From contig JAFQQF010000018.1 of assembly GCA_017411385.1 (NCBI GenBank), positions 29,594 to 93,593 on the forward strand: 64,000 nucleotides of DNA. The letters are read 5' to 3'. Position numbers and translations under genes: made by a program. The notes under the pieces were generated by a model that worked only from the letters and a program-made list of their open reading frames with translations, made no database searches and was not told the origin of the DNA. The stretch is from Ruminococcus sp. (GTDB lineage Bacteria; Bacillota; Clostridia; Oscillospirales; Acutalibacteraceae). Position 1 is the first letter of the stretch. Each line of letters begins with the position of its first letter. Positions 55,505-63,688 of this stretch are shown here, one piece after another.

Positions 55505-55531
55505 AACCCCCACTGATTTTCAGTGGGGGTT
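55505..55531. terminator. Terminator between the esterase and rodA
   Basis: A perfect 11-base stem AACCCCCACTG/CAGTGGGGGTT (55505-55515 with 55521-55531) with an ATTTT loop is followed by TCTT. It lies between convergent genes and can work both ways, though the T tails are short. Confidence 0.8.
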
Positions 55532-55543
55532 TCTTAATGAGTG

Positions 55544-56707
55544 TTAAATTTTAATTCTCTCGTTTCGTGTGTAACTCACAGTCACCGAGTCTACGTTTTT
55601 GTTGTGCATATGCACACTTTGTATCAGTCCTATACCAAAATAAAGGCACATCGCCGAGGAACCTCCGGCGCTGAAGAAGGGGAGAGTAATTCCGATAACA
55701 GGCAGAAGTCCTATAACCATACCGACGTTAATGATAGTCTGTGATGCAAGCAAAGCAAACATTCCGTAGCATAGATAAGAGCCGAACTCATCACGTGCCT
55801 TCTGTGCGTTGATAAATGTTTTTACAATCATCACAAGCAGAATAATAAGTATAAGCATTGTGCCTAAGAATCCGCATTCTTCGCCGGCAACTGAAAAGAT
55901 AAAGTCATTTTCCTGCTCGGGTACATAGCCGATACCTGTTCTGTAGCCCTGACCGATTCCCGAACCCGAAACACCGCCGGATGCAATAGAAACCTTGCTC
56001 TGATACTGTTGGTATCCGTAATCTGTCAGTGCGTTGCCGTCAATATCCATCAGTGCTAAAATTCTGTTTCTGTGTTCATCGTTCATAATTACATTCCACA
56101 GCACAGGGATTCCTATTGCCAACGCACACAGCAAAATAACAAAATATCTTGTCTGAACGCCTGCTGTAAACATCATAATCAGCGCGATGAAGAAGAATAT
56201 AAGCGCTGAGCCGTCATCACCTTGAAAATGAATAATTGCAATAGGAACAAGGGCGTGGATAATAAGCTGAACAACTGCCCAGAGTGTTTTCAGTCTGTTG
56301 GTTTTCTTCAGATAATCCAAATGTTTTCCAAAGGTGACAATGAAGCAGATTTTAACGAGCTCAGAGGGCTGGAAGGTTATTCCGCCGGGGAGCACAAGCC
56401 ACGCTGTATCATCAGTACCGGAAACCGTCATACCAAACAGGAAAACCGCGGCAAACAGTCCGATTGATATAATGGCAAGAGCCCACCAAACGCGGCCGAT
56501 GTATTCATAGTCAATCATCGAAATAATGATAGCAATAGATATGCCCAACACAGCGGCAAGTATCTGGTTTCTTACAAAGCTTCCGCCCGAACGTTCAACG
56601 CTTGTAAGCAAAAGCACGCTGTAAACGGTTGCAGATATAGTTGCAAGCCACAGCAATTTATCGGAGCTTATAATATAGTCGCCTATCCCCGAGAATATTT
56701 TTTTCAT
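55544..56707 (-). CDS. rodA: FtsW/RodA/SpoVE-family glycan polymerase
   Basis: This is a 387-residue protein with about ten transmembrane segments. SEDS proteins polymerise peptidoglycan with a partner PBP. The family marks are LPGGITFQPSELVKI, the FIFSVAGEECGFLGTML loop with conserved acidic residues, and ITLPFFSAGGSSAM near the end. The PBP2-like partner is not nearby. RodA is likeliest from length, but SpoVE or FtsW cannot be excluded. ATG at 56707 was chosen because AAAGGCGGTG just upstream is its ribosome binding site, so an ATG 18 bases earlier is rejected. Confidence 0.9.
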   Translation of the reverse strand: MKKIFSGIGDYIISSDKLLWLATISATVYSVLLLTSVERSGGSFVRNQILAAVLGISIAIIISMIDYEYIGRVWWALAIISIGLFAAVFLFGMTVSGTDDTAWLVLPGGITFQPSELVKICFIVTFGKHLDYLKKTNRLKTLWAVVQLIIHALVPIAIIHFQGDDGSALIFFFIALIMMFTAGVQTRYFVILLCALAIGIPVLWNVIMNDEHRNRILALMDIDGNALTDYGYQQYQSKVSIASGGVSGSGIGQGYRTGIGYVPEQENDFIFSVAGEECGFLGTMLILIILLVMIVKTFINAQKARDEFGSYLCYGMFALLASQTIINVGMVIGLLPVIGITLPFFSAGGSSAMCLYFGIGLIQSVHMHNKNVDSVTVSYTRNERIKI

Positions 56708-56733
56708 CTGCACACCGCCTTTCACGAATATTT

Positions 56734-56762
56734 ATTATATATAAATGTATATAAAATATCAA
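56734..56762 (-). promoter_or_regulatory. Promoter of rodA
   Basis: On the minus strand TTGATA (complement of 56757-56762) and TATAAT (complement of 56734-56739) are 17 bases apart, near consensus, 26 bases before the start at 56707. It diverges from the fhs promoter. Confidence 0.78.
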
Positions 56763-56789
56763 GTCAAAAGAGAAAAGTTATAAAAATAC

Positions 56790-56818
56790 TTGAACTGTCA
56801 AAAACTCAATGGTATAAT
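56790..56818 (+). promoter_or_regulatory. Promoter of fhs
   Basis: TTGAAC (56790-56795) and TATAAT (56813-56818) are 17 bases apart, about 48 bases before the fhs ATG. The -35 boxes of this promoter and of rodA are about 27 bases apart. Confidence 0.8.
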
Positions 56819-56866
56819 TAAAATGATGTTTTGTATCATTATTCTTATTATAAAGGAGCGTCAATT

Positions 56867-58534
56867 ATGCTGTCAGATATCCAGATTGCACAACAGACAC
56901 AGCTTACTCCCATTACCGAAATTGCTCAGAAGCTTTCAGTTTCTATGGATGAACTGGAGCTGTATGGTAAATACAAAGCAAAGCTTAGCGACGAACTCTC
57001 AGCCCGTCTACAGTCAAAACCTGACGGCAAGCTCATTCTTGTTACGGCTATCAATCCCACTCCTGCAGGCGAGGGCAAAACCACCACAACCTGCGGCTTG
57101 GGTCAGGCAATGGCAAAAATCGGCAAGAATGCCATTATAGCTCTGCGTGAGCCTTCCTTAGGCCCCGTGTTTGGTATCAAGGGCGGTGCAGCAGGCGGCG
57201 GTTACAGTCAGGTTCTTCCTATGGAGGACATCAACCTTCATTTCACAGGTGATATGCATGCTATTACATCTGCAAATAACCTCCTCTGTGCAATGCTTGA
57301 TAACCACCTTCAGCAGGGTAATGTCCTTGGTATTGACCAGCGTCGTATTCTTATCAAGCGTTGCCTTGATATGAACGACAGAGCACTCCGTTTTATAAAT
57401 GTTGGCTTGGGCGGAAAGCTCAACGGTGTTCCTCGCGAGGACGGCTTCATCATCACGGTTGCTTCCGAGGTTATGGCAATCCTTTGTCTTTCAAAGGATA
57501 TTGAAGATCTCAAGGAGCGCTTGGGTTCAATTCTTGTAGCATACACCTATGACGGCAACCCTGTCTATGCCCGTGATATCAACGCTCAGGGTGCAATGAC
57601 AGCTCTGCTCAAAGATGCCTTAAAGCCCAACCTCGTTCAGACTATCGAGGCTACCCCTGCAGTTATGCACGGCGGTCCTTTTGCAAATATTGCTCACGGC
57701 TGTAACTCAGTCCGTGCAACCAAGCTTTCCTTAAAGCTTGCTGATTATTGTATAACCGAGGCAGGCTTCGGCTCCGACTTAGGCGCTGAAAAGTTCTTCG
57801 ATATCAAGTGCCGTTATGCAGGACTTAAGCCTTCTGCAGTAGTTGTAGTAGCAACCTGCCGTGCACTTAAATACAACGGCGGTGTGCCTAAAACAGAGGT
57901 TTCAAACGAAAACCTCGATGCACTCAAAGCGGGTATCGTGAACTTAGGTGTTCACATTGAGAATATGCGTAAGTACGGTGTGCCCGTAGTTGTTGCTATC
58001 AACCGTTTCCTTACTGACTCTCAGGCAGAGCTTGACTATATCAAAGAGTATTGCATCGAAAAGGGTGCAGATTTTGCACTTTCCGATGTGTTTGCAAACG
58101 GTGGCGACGGCGGTGTAGAGCTTGCAAAGAAGGTTGTTGAAGCTTGTGAGAAGCCTTCCGAGTTCAAGCTTCTCTATCCCGATACAATGACTATCCGTGA
58201 AAAAATAGAAACCATTGCTCGCGAAATCTACCGTGCAGACGGTGTCAACTTCACAGCAAACGCTGAAAAGGCTCTGAAGGAAATCACAGCTTTGGGTGCA
58301 GATAAGCTCCCGGTTTGTGTTGCCAAAACTCAGTATTCTCTTTCCGACGACCCTGCAAAGCTGGGTGCACCCACAGGCCACACTATTACAGTCCGTGACC
58401 TTAAGCTTTCAAACGGTGCAGGCTTCGTAGTTGTTTATACAGGCGATATTATGACTATGCCCGGACTTCCCAAGGTTCCTGCCGCAGAGCGTATAGATGT
58501 TGACTCTGAGGGCATAATCAGCGGTCTTTTCTGA
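56867..58534 (+). CDS. fhs: Formate--tetrahydrofolate ligase
   Basis: Fhs makes 10-formyl-tetrahydrofolate from formate, THF and ATP, feeding one-carbon metabolism in anaerobes. The 555-residue product has the P-loop [18 protein letters not shown] (about 64-81) and family segments [23 protein letters not shown] and [23 protein letters not shown] at 56867 follows AAAGGAG and gives the conventional MLSDIQIAQ start. An ATG 36 bases earlier is therefore rejected. Confidence 0.97.
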   Translation: MLSDIQIAQQTQLTPITEIAQKLSVSMDELELYGKYKAKLSDELSARLQSKPDGKLILVTAINPTPAGEGKTTTTCGLGQAMAKIGKNAIIALREPSLGPVFGIKGGAAGGGYSQVLPMEDINLHFTGDMHAITSANNLLCAMLDNHLQQGNVLGIDQRRILIKRCLDMNDRALRFINVGLGGKLNGVPREDGFIITVASEVMAILCLSKDIEDLKERLGSILVAYTYDGNPVYARDINAQGAMTALLKDALKPNLVQTIEATPAVMHGGPFANIAHGCNSVRATKLSLKLADYCITEAGFGSDLGAEKFFDIKCRYAGLKPSAVVVVATCRALKYNGGVPKTEVSNENLDALKAGIVNLGVHIENMRKYGVPVVVAINRFLTDSQAELDYIKEYCIEKGADFALSDVFANGGDGGVELAKKVVEACEKPSEFKLLYPDTMTIREKIETIAREIYRADGVNFTANAEKALKEITALGADKLPVCVAKTQYSLSDDPAKLGAPTGHTITVRDLKLSNGAGFVVVYTGDIMTMPGLPKVPAAERIDVDSEGIISGLF

Positions 58535-58535
58535 T

Positions 58536-58949
58536 ATGAAGGAATATTTATCACGTTCACTTGAAGATACAGAGCGTATCGCCCGTGAGATTGCCTCAGC
58601 GCTAAAAGGTAACGAAGTGATAGCTATGTTCGGCGGTTTGGGTGTTGGAAAGACCACCTTCACCAGAGGCTTCTGTGCAGAGCTTGGCTTTGAAGACGGA
58701 GTCCATAGTCCGACCTTTGCTATAGTCAATGAGTATCACGGAGGTAAGTTCCCAATATATCACTTCGATATGTACCGTGTCATGGACGAAGACGACCTGT
58801 ATTCCACAGGCTTTTACGATTATCTTGGCAAAGGTATTCTCATCATCGAATGGAGCGAAAATATAATCGACTTCATTCCTGAGGATGCCATACATATTGA
58901 AATCTCTCGTGGTGAGGACGAAACCGCGAGAATTATCACAAGGAAGTAA
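58536..58949 (+). CDS. tsaE: tRNA threonylcarbamoyladenosine biosynthesis ATPase TsaE
   Basis: TsaE is the small ATPase of the TsaBDE complex that makes the t6A modification at tRNA position 37. The 137-residue product has Walker A GGLGVGKTTFTRGF (about 34-47), SPTFAIVNEY, and YHFDMYRV. It starts one base after the fhs stop and tsaB follows five bases later; tsaD is not in this window. Confidence 0.95.
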   Translation: MKEYLSRSLEDTERIAREIASALKGNEVIAMFGGLGVGKTTFTRGFCAELGFEDGVHSPTFAIVNEYHGGKFPIYHFDMYRVMDEDDLYSTGFYDYLGKGILIIEWSENIIDFIPEDAIHIEISRGEDETARIITRK

Positions 58950-58953
58950 AACA

Positions 58954-59679
58954 ATGTTAATTTTATCCATAGACTCCTCCGCAACCGCCGCCTCTGTGGC
59001 ACTTATGGAGGACTCAAAGCTCATCGGTGAGTTTTTTGTAAATACAGATTTTACCCACAGCAGAACCTTAGCACCTATGATTGATAATCTTTTAAATGTC
59101 ACAGGCAAATCTGTTGCTGATATCGACCTTGTTGCAGTCAGCAACGGTCCCGGTTCTTTTACCGGAGTGCGTATCGGCGTATCTGTGGCAAAGGGTATAG
59201 CTTTCCCTGACGACCTACCCTGTATGGCTGTGTCAACCTTGGAGGCTATGGCATACAATCTGGTGCTTACGGATTGTATCGTTTGTGCCGTAATGGATGC
59301 CAGACGCAATCAAGTTTACAATGCAATGTTTTCTATTGAATACGGCGAGGTTCATCGTCTGTGCGAGGATAGAGCAATTTCTCTTGAAGAATTAAAAGCA
59401 GAGATTTCTCAGCAGTACGAGGGTAAGCGTATAATTCTGGTAGGCGATGGCAGCACCATCACAATGCGAGAGCTTATGGATTTGCCTAAATCTGTTGAAA
59501 TGGCACCCGAAGCCTTGCGTTTTCAGCGAGCTTCCTCAGTTGCTTTGTGTGCACAATCCCGTATAAATAGTGGAGAAGTACCAAAAAAATCCGCAGAGCT
59601 TCTGCCTTCATATCTAAGACTTTCACAGGCAGAGCGTGAGCGAAAGGAAAAACAGTTGGCTGATAATAAATCAGAATAA
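58954..59679 (+). CDS. tsaB: tRNA threonylcarbamoyladenosine biosynthesis protein TsaB
   Basis: TsaB is the non-catalytic paralogue of TsaD and the scaffold of the t6A complex. The 241-residue product has the ASKHA-type start ILSIDSSATAASVALMEDSKL and GPGSFTGVRIGVSVAKGIAF (about 62-81). The frame opens upstream within tsaE, but ATG at 58954 after AAGGAAG gives the normal N-terminus. Confidence 0.94.
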   Translation: MLILSIDSSATAASVALMEDSKLIGEFFVNTDFTHSRTLAPMIDNLLNVTGKSVADIDLVAVSNGPGSFTGVRIGVSVAKGIAFPDDLPCMAVSTLEAMAYNLVLTDCIVCAVMDARRNQVYNAMFSIEYGEVHRLCEDRAISLEELKAEISQQYEGKRIILVGDGSTITMRELMDLPKSVEMAPEALRFQRASSVALCAQSRINSGEVPKKSAELLPSYLRLSQAERERKEKQLADNKSE

Positions 59680-59702
59680 ACTAGTATAAAGGAGAATATA
59701 AA

Positions 59703-60152
59703 ATGATAGCAATCGGATGTGACCACGGCGGACTTGAAATCAAGAATGCCATTGTGGCTTATATGGAAAAAGCAGGTGTTGAGTTCAAGGACTTCGGCAC
59801 ATATACAGAGGATAGCGTAGACTACCCCGAGTATGCCTACAAGGTAGCAACCGCAGTAGCAAAGGGCGAGTGCGAAAAAGGCATCATCTGTTGCGGAACT
59901 GGTATCGGTGTTGCAATCGTTGCCAATAAGGTAAAGGGTGTTCGTGCTGCTACTGTTACCAACGAGTTCTGTGCCGAGATGACACGACGTCACAACGACT
60001 CAAACGTTGTAACAATGGGTGGCAGAGTAATTGATTGTGAAACAGCAGTTCGCCTTGCAGATATTTTCCTCAACACTCCCTTTGACGGTGACCGCCATAC
60101 AAGAAGAGTAGATATGATTACTCAGATTGAAAACGGCGAATTTGATATTTGA
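59703..60152 (+). CDS. rpiB: Ribose-5-phosphate isomerase B
   Basis: RpiB interconverts ribose-5-phosphate and ribulose-5-phosphate. The 149-residue product has the AIGCDHGGLEIKNAI start, the catalytic Cys in ICCGTGIGVAIVANKV (about 62-77) and FCAEMTRRHNDSNVVTMGGR. Length and motifs are typical. Close ribosome binding site AAAGGAG. Confidence 0.96.
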   Translation: MIAIGCDHGGLEIKNAIVAYMEKAGVEFKDFGTYTEDSVDYPEYAYKVATAVAKGECEKGIICCGTGIGVAIVANKVKGVRAATVTNEFCAEMTRRHNDSNVVTMGGRVIDCETAVRLADIFLNTPFDGDRHTRRVDMITQIENGEFDI

Positions 60153-60160
60153 TAAAAATA

Positions 60161-60196
60161 AAAACAACCGACCAATCAAAGGTCGGTTGCTTTTTT
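60161..60196. terminator. Bidirectional terminator between rpiB and tRNA-Leu
   Basis: A perfect 9-base stem CAACCGACC/GGTCGGTTG (60165-60173 with 60181-60189) with a 7-base loop carries CTTTTTT on the plus side. Its complement carries a long T-rich run on the minus side, so it can end both rpiB and the tRNA transcript. Confidence 0.9.
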
Positions 60197-60282
60197 GGTG
60201 CCGGTAGTGGGACTCGAACCCACACGGTATCGCTACCAACGGATTTTGAGTCCGTCACGTCTGCCAATTCCATCATACCGGC
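60196..60282 (-). tRNA. tRNA-Leu (anticodon CAA)
   Basis: On the minus strand an 87-base cloverleaf starts GCCGGTATGATGG and ends with the acceptor TACCGGC, discriminator A and an encoded CCA. The anticodon loop CTCAAAA holds CAA, reading TTG. A long variable arm (GTAGCGATACC) is typical of leucine. The T arm GTGGGTTCGAGTCCCAC is intact. Its last CCA base abuts the bidirectional terminator. Confidence 0.96.
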
Positions 60283-60377
60283 GTGTGCAGATTATTATAC
60301 ACCAATAATAAGTAAAATGCAAGATAATTATTTTAAAAATCTTCTGAAAATGATAACATAACAGTTGGTGATTATGA

Positions 60378-60968
60378 ATGAATCTTAATCCTGTTTTCTT
60401 TTTCAATAATATTCTTCTTGGAACCGGTCTTGCAATGGATGCTTTTTCTGTGTCCCTCGCAAATGGGCTTTCGGAACCCCAAATGTGTCGCAGAAAGCTT
60501 TTCTCCATTGCGGGTGTGTTTGCTGTGTTTCAGGGTTTGATGCCTCTTGTAGGCTGGGTTTGTGTGCATACAGTCGTTCAGTATTTTAAAGCTTTTGAAA
60601 AATTCATTCCGTGGATAGCTCTTGCACTTCTTCTTTACATAGGGGGCAAAATGCTCTACGAGGGAATAAAATCAAAGAATGAAGAAGTGTCCACCCAAAA
60701 AAGCCTTGGGTTTTCTGCCTTGCTTGTGCAGGGAGTCGCTACTTCGATTGATGCTCTTTCTGTTGGCTTTACAATTTCTAACTATAATTTCATTATGGCT
60801 TTGATAAGTGCTTTGATCATTTCTTTGGTAACCTTTGCAATCTGCTTTTCAGGTGTCATTATCGGCAAAAAGTTCGGAACCAAGCTTGCTGGCAAAGCAA
60901 CGATCCTTGGTGGTATAATCCTGATTTTAATAGGTATCGAGATTTTTATCACAGGTGTTTTCTTCTGA
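60378..60968 (+). CDS. mntP: Manganese efflux pump MntP
   Basis: This is a 196-residue six-helix membrane protein of the MntP family that exports Mn(II). The two repeats carry the metal-site sequences GTGLAMDAFSVSLANGL (about 13-29) and TSIDALSVGFTI (about 116-127). There is no yybP-ykoY-type riboswitch in the 95-base leader. The ribosome binding site is weak. Start choice at 60378 is the only one giving a normal N-terminus. Confidence 0.93.
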   Translation: MNLNPVFFFNNILLGTGLAMDAFSVSLANGLSEPQMCRRKLFSIAGVFAVFQGLMPLVGWVCVHTVVQYFKAFEKFIPWIALALLLYIGGKMLYEGIKSKNEEVSTQKSLGFSALLVQGVATSIDALSVGFTISNYNFIMALISALIISLVTFAICFSGVIIGKKFGTKLAGKATILGGIILILIGIEIFITGVFF

Positions 60969-60981
60969 TATTTCTAACTTC

Positions 60982-61014
60982 AAGTTCCTGTCGCAAATCG
61001 GCAGGAACTTTTTT
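60982..61014 (+). terminator. Terminator after mntP
   Basis: A 12-base stem with one T-G wobble (AAGTTCCTG core, 60982-60993 with 60999-61010) is followed by TTTT. The remaining stretch to guaA, up to about 61150, is AT-rich with no gene seen. Confidence 0.88.
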
Positions 61015-61150
61015 AATAACGCACACATCTTTATGATAGTTAATTCCGATTGGTAGGTTATTCTTAAACTCGATTGATTGATTTCAATTTAATGTATAAA
61101 TTACACACAAATTTTATAAAATATTAAATATATTTTATAAGCGAAAATAC

Positions 61151-61179
61151 TTGAAAATACTGTTGATTTGCCTTATAAT
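61151..61179 (+). promoter_or_regulatory. Promoter of guaA
   Basis: TTGAAA (61151-61156) and TATAAT (61174-61179) are 17 bases apart, with about 35 bases to the start codon. The short leader leaves no room for a purine riboswitch between this promoter and the gene. Confidence 0.82.
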
Positions 61180-61214
61180 ATTTTATTATAAATTAATTTG
61201 GAGAGGTGTTTTGT

Positions 61215-62216
61215 ATGGATAACAACAGACGTCCTGAAACAATGGAGCGTATTACAACAAAAGCTCTTGCAGACAAGTTCATCGAAGAGCAGATTGCACA
61301 GGTTAGATCACAGGTTGGCGACAAGAAGGTTCTTCTGGCGCTTTCAGGCGGTGTTGACTCTTCCGTAGTTGCAGCACTTCTTATCAAAGCAATCGGAAAA
61401 CAGCTTGTTTGTGTTCATGTTAATCACGGTTTGATGCGTAAGGGTGAGTCTGAAGCTGTTATCGAAATGTTCGGTAACGAGCTTGACGCAAACCTTATTT
61501 ACGTAGATGCAACCGACAGATTCCTTGACCTCCTTGCAGGTGTATCTGAGCCTGAGAAGAAGAGAAAAATAATAGGTGCAGAGTTTATCAACGTTTTTGC
61601 TGACGAAGCAAGAAAGCTTGAGGGTGTAGCATATCTTGCACAGGGTACAATTTATCCCGATATCCTTGAAAGCTTCAAGCAGGCAGAGGGCAAAAAGGCA
61701 GTTAAATCTCACCATAATGTTGGCGGCTTGCCTGAGGATTTACAATTTGAGCTGGTTGAGCCTATCAAGCTTCTCTTCAAGGATGAGGTTCGTGTAGTAG
61801 GCGAGGCACTCGGTCTTCCTCACGCAATGGTTTACCGTCAGCCTTTCCCCGGTCCCGGTCTTGGTGTTCGTTGCCTTGGTGCAATTACACGTGACAGACT
61901 CCACGCTCTTCGCGAGGCAGACGCAATCCTCCGTGAGGAGTTTGCAAACTGCGGTCTTGCAGAGAAGGTGTGGCAGTACTTCATAGCTGTTCCCGATATC
62001 AAGAGCGTAGGTGTTAAGGACGAAAGCCGTTACGAGGGCTGGCCCGCAATCATTCGCGCTGTTAACACAACAGATGCAATGTCTGCTACTATCGAAGAAA
62101 TCCCCTACGAAATCCTTCACAAGATTACTTATAGAATCACACACGAGGTAGAGGGCATCAACCGTGTCCTCTTAGACCTTACTCCCAAGCCTATCGGCAC
62201 CATTGAGTGGGAATAA
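61215..62216 (+). CDS. guaA: GMP synthase ATP-pyrophosphatase subunit (no glutaminase domain)
   Basis: This protein aminates XMP to GMP. The 333-residue product has only the ATP-pyrophosphatase domain (PP-loop LSGGVDSS near residue 43-50) and the dimerisation domain ending LTPKPIGTIEWE. The N-terminal class I glutamine amidotransferase (about 190 residues, CGVCYG-type motif) of normal bacterial GuaA is missing. No frame for it exists upstream, where the gene has its own promoter. Ammonia must come from a separate amidotransferase subunit elsewhere, as in archaea, or be used directly. ATG at 61215 is preferred to GTG at 61206. Its 3' end is a known integration site. Confidence 0.92.
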   Translation: MDNNRRPETMERITTKALADKFIEEQIAQVRSQVGDKKVLLALSGGVDSSVVAALLIKAIGKQLVCVHVNHGLMRKGESEAVIEMFGNELDANLIYVDATDRFLDLLAGVSEPEKKRKIIGAEFINVFADEARKLEGVAYLAQGTIYPDILESFKQAEGKKAVKSHHNVGGLPEDLQFELVEPIKLLFKDEVRVVGEALGLPHAMVYRQPFPGPGLGVRCLGAITRDRLHALREADAILREEFANCGLAEKVWQYFIAVPDIKSVGVKDESRYEGWPAIIRAVNTTDAMSATIEEIPYEILHKITYRITHEVEGINRVLLDLTPKPIGTIEWE

Positions 62217-62243
62217 ATCCCGCACCTATTTGACAGAATTAAG

Positions 62244-62288
62244 AACCCGAAAACCCTTGAAAATCAAGGGTTTTCGGGTTTCTCGTTT
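62244..62288 (+). terminator. Strong terminator after guaA
   Basis: A perfect 16-base stem AACCCGAAAACCCTTG and its complement (62244-62259 with 62265-62280) surround an AAAAT loop. It is followed by TCTCGTTTT. Confidence 0.88.
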
Positions 62289-62349
62289 TACGGAACAATC
62301 TTGACTTTGCGGAACATTTGCGGTATCTTTGGGGTATGATTTGCGGAAC
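62287..62349 (+). repeat. Four copies of a TTTRCGGWAY 10-mer before the integrase
   Basis: Copies occur at 62287-62296 (TTTACGGAAC), 62306-62315 (TTTGCGGAAC), 62317-62326 (TTTGCGGTAT) and 62340-62349 (TTTGCGGAAC). All are in the same orientation, between the guaA terminator and the integrase start. They resemble arm-type recombinase or excisionase binding sites near an attachment site. Confidence 0.6.
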
Positions 62350-62374
62350 GATTTCAGCAAAGGAGGATTTGGCT

Positions 62375-63583
62375 ATGAAATATACAACTGTAAATGTTCA
62401 GCAACTAACAAACCGAAAAGGCAAACCTTGGCAAGCAAGAGCAAAATATAAAGATGTGTATGGCAAGTGGAAAGAAGTAAGTAAAATGCTTCCCGAAGCA
62501 AAAGGCAAGAAAGAAGCTATGCGAATAGCTAAAGAATGGTTAGACCAATTAAATGCCGAAGCTGATTTGATGCCAAATGCAGGAAAGGCAAAGACAGTAG
62601 ATGAAATCTATAAGGAATATCTGCTTCACCAAGTATCAACAGGAGAAATAGAAAGAAGCACCTATAGCAATACCCTGTATTCTTATAGCAAGTATATTAA
62701 GCCTTATTTGGGTGACTATGTTTTTGCAACTGTTGATAAGACTGTATTAAGTTGTTGGCTTACTAAGTTATATCAAGCAGGCTATTCGCAGAATACAATA
62801 CATACTACTTATGCACGATTGAAAAAAGTATATAATTACTACTACAACAATGGAGAACTATTAAAAGACCCATTCAAAGGTGTAAAGATGCCTAAAAAGG
62901 GAGAAGCAAAGGTTACTCACTTGAACAATGAACAAATGGATAATGTATTATCCGCTGTCTATTTGGATTTTGAACCACAAGACCCAATGTATGTAGGAAT
63001 ACTATTGGCTTTCTATGCGGGATTAAGGCGTGGTGAAATTTGCGGCTTACGATGGAATGATATTGATTTCTATAGACACACAATTACTATTAGGTCTGCC
63101 GTTGGTGTAAGTAATGGAATTAGTGGCGATTATACGAAGAACCCAAAAAATAAGAGTTCCAATAGAACATTCCCAATGTTGCCACAGTTAGAAGAAGCAT
63201 TGAAGCAAAGAAAAGTATTGCTTAACCCGCTCGATAGTTGGTATGTAATTGGTGAGCAAGAGCAGTTTATGCGACCTCAGCAGTATAACCGCCTGTTTAG
63301 TGAGTTTGTAGAAAGAAATAGTTTAGTTGATGCCTATGGTAAAAAGATTGTGCCGCACGGACTAAGACACAACTTTGCAACTGTTGGTATTCGTGCGGGA
63401 ATGGATATTGCAAGCCTTGCTCTTATGATGGGACACGCAAGTAGAGCAATGACATTAGATACCTATGGTGATGCAAATGCTGATGCTCTCACACTTGCAA
63501 GTGAAAAGCTTAAAGATACATTCAATGACAATACCGAATGGTTTGGACTTGAGGAAGAACAAGAGGACACAGAGGAAGAATAA
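62375..63583 (+). CDS. Tyrosine recombinase (integrase) of an integrative element
   Basis: This is a 402-residue phage/ICE-type integrase. It has an N-terminal arm-binding domain (about 1-60), a SAM-like core-binding domain (about 72-165), and a catalytic domain with Arg218 (AGLRRGE), the HGLRH box (His338, Arg341), His354 (MMGHAS) and nucleophile Tyr364 (LDTYGDA). All catalytic residues are present. ATG at 62375 follows AAAGGAGG. An upstream in-frame ATG at 62318 overlaps the repeats and is rejected. It lies directly downstream of guaA, marking one end of a mobile element that extends out of the window. Confidence 0.94.
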   Translation: MKYTTVNVQQLTNRKGKPWQARAKYKDVYGKWKEVSKMLPEAKGKKEAMRIAKEWLDQLNAEADLMPNAGKAKTVDEIYKEYLLHQVSTGEIERSTYSNTLYSYSKYIKPYLGDYVFATVDKTVLSCWLTKLYQAGYSQNTIHTTYARLKKVYNYYYNNGELLKDPFKGVKMPKKGEAKVTHLNNEQMDNVLSAVYLDFEPQDPMYVGILLAFYAGLRRGEICGLRWNDIDFYRHTITIRSAVGVSNGISGDYTKNPKNKSSNRTFPMLPQLEEALKQRKVLLNPLDSWYVIGEQEQFMRPQQYNRLFSEFVERNSLVDAYGKKIVPHGLRHNFATVGIRAGMDIASLALMMGHASRAMTLDTYGDANADALTLASEKLKDTFNDNTEWFGLEEEQEDTEEE

Positions 63584-63613
63584 GAACACACCCGCTCCTG
63601 CCGCGAATAACAC

Positions 63614-63642
63614 TTGAAGTCTGCAAGTAAATCCCTTATAAT
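63614..63642 (+). promoter_or_regulatory. Promoter of the nucleotidyltransferase gene
   Basis: TTGAAG (63614-63619) and TATAAT (63637-63642) are 17 bases apart, with a leader of about 40 bases. The gene can therefore be expressed on its own. Confidence 0.78.
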
Positions 63643-63688
63643 GATTGTAGGAACAGTTAGACAAACTTGAATTTGTGGAGATGATAAG

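Noticed and set aside
58602-59309. 235-residue minus-strand frame across tsaE-tsaB
   Set aside because: It covers two well-supported plus-strand genes and their junction, and shows no family features.
60283-60377. Manganese (yybP-ykoY) riboswitch before mntP
   Set aside because: The 95-base leader is short and AT-rich and does not contain the conserved loops.
61011-61214. Hidden or frameshifted glutaminase domain upstream of guaA
   Set aside because: The region is AT-rich, has a terminator at one end and a promoter at the other, and no frame encodes amidotransferase motifs.
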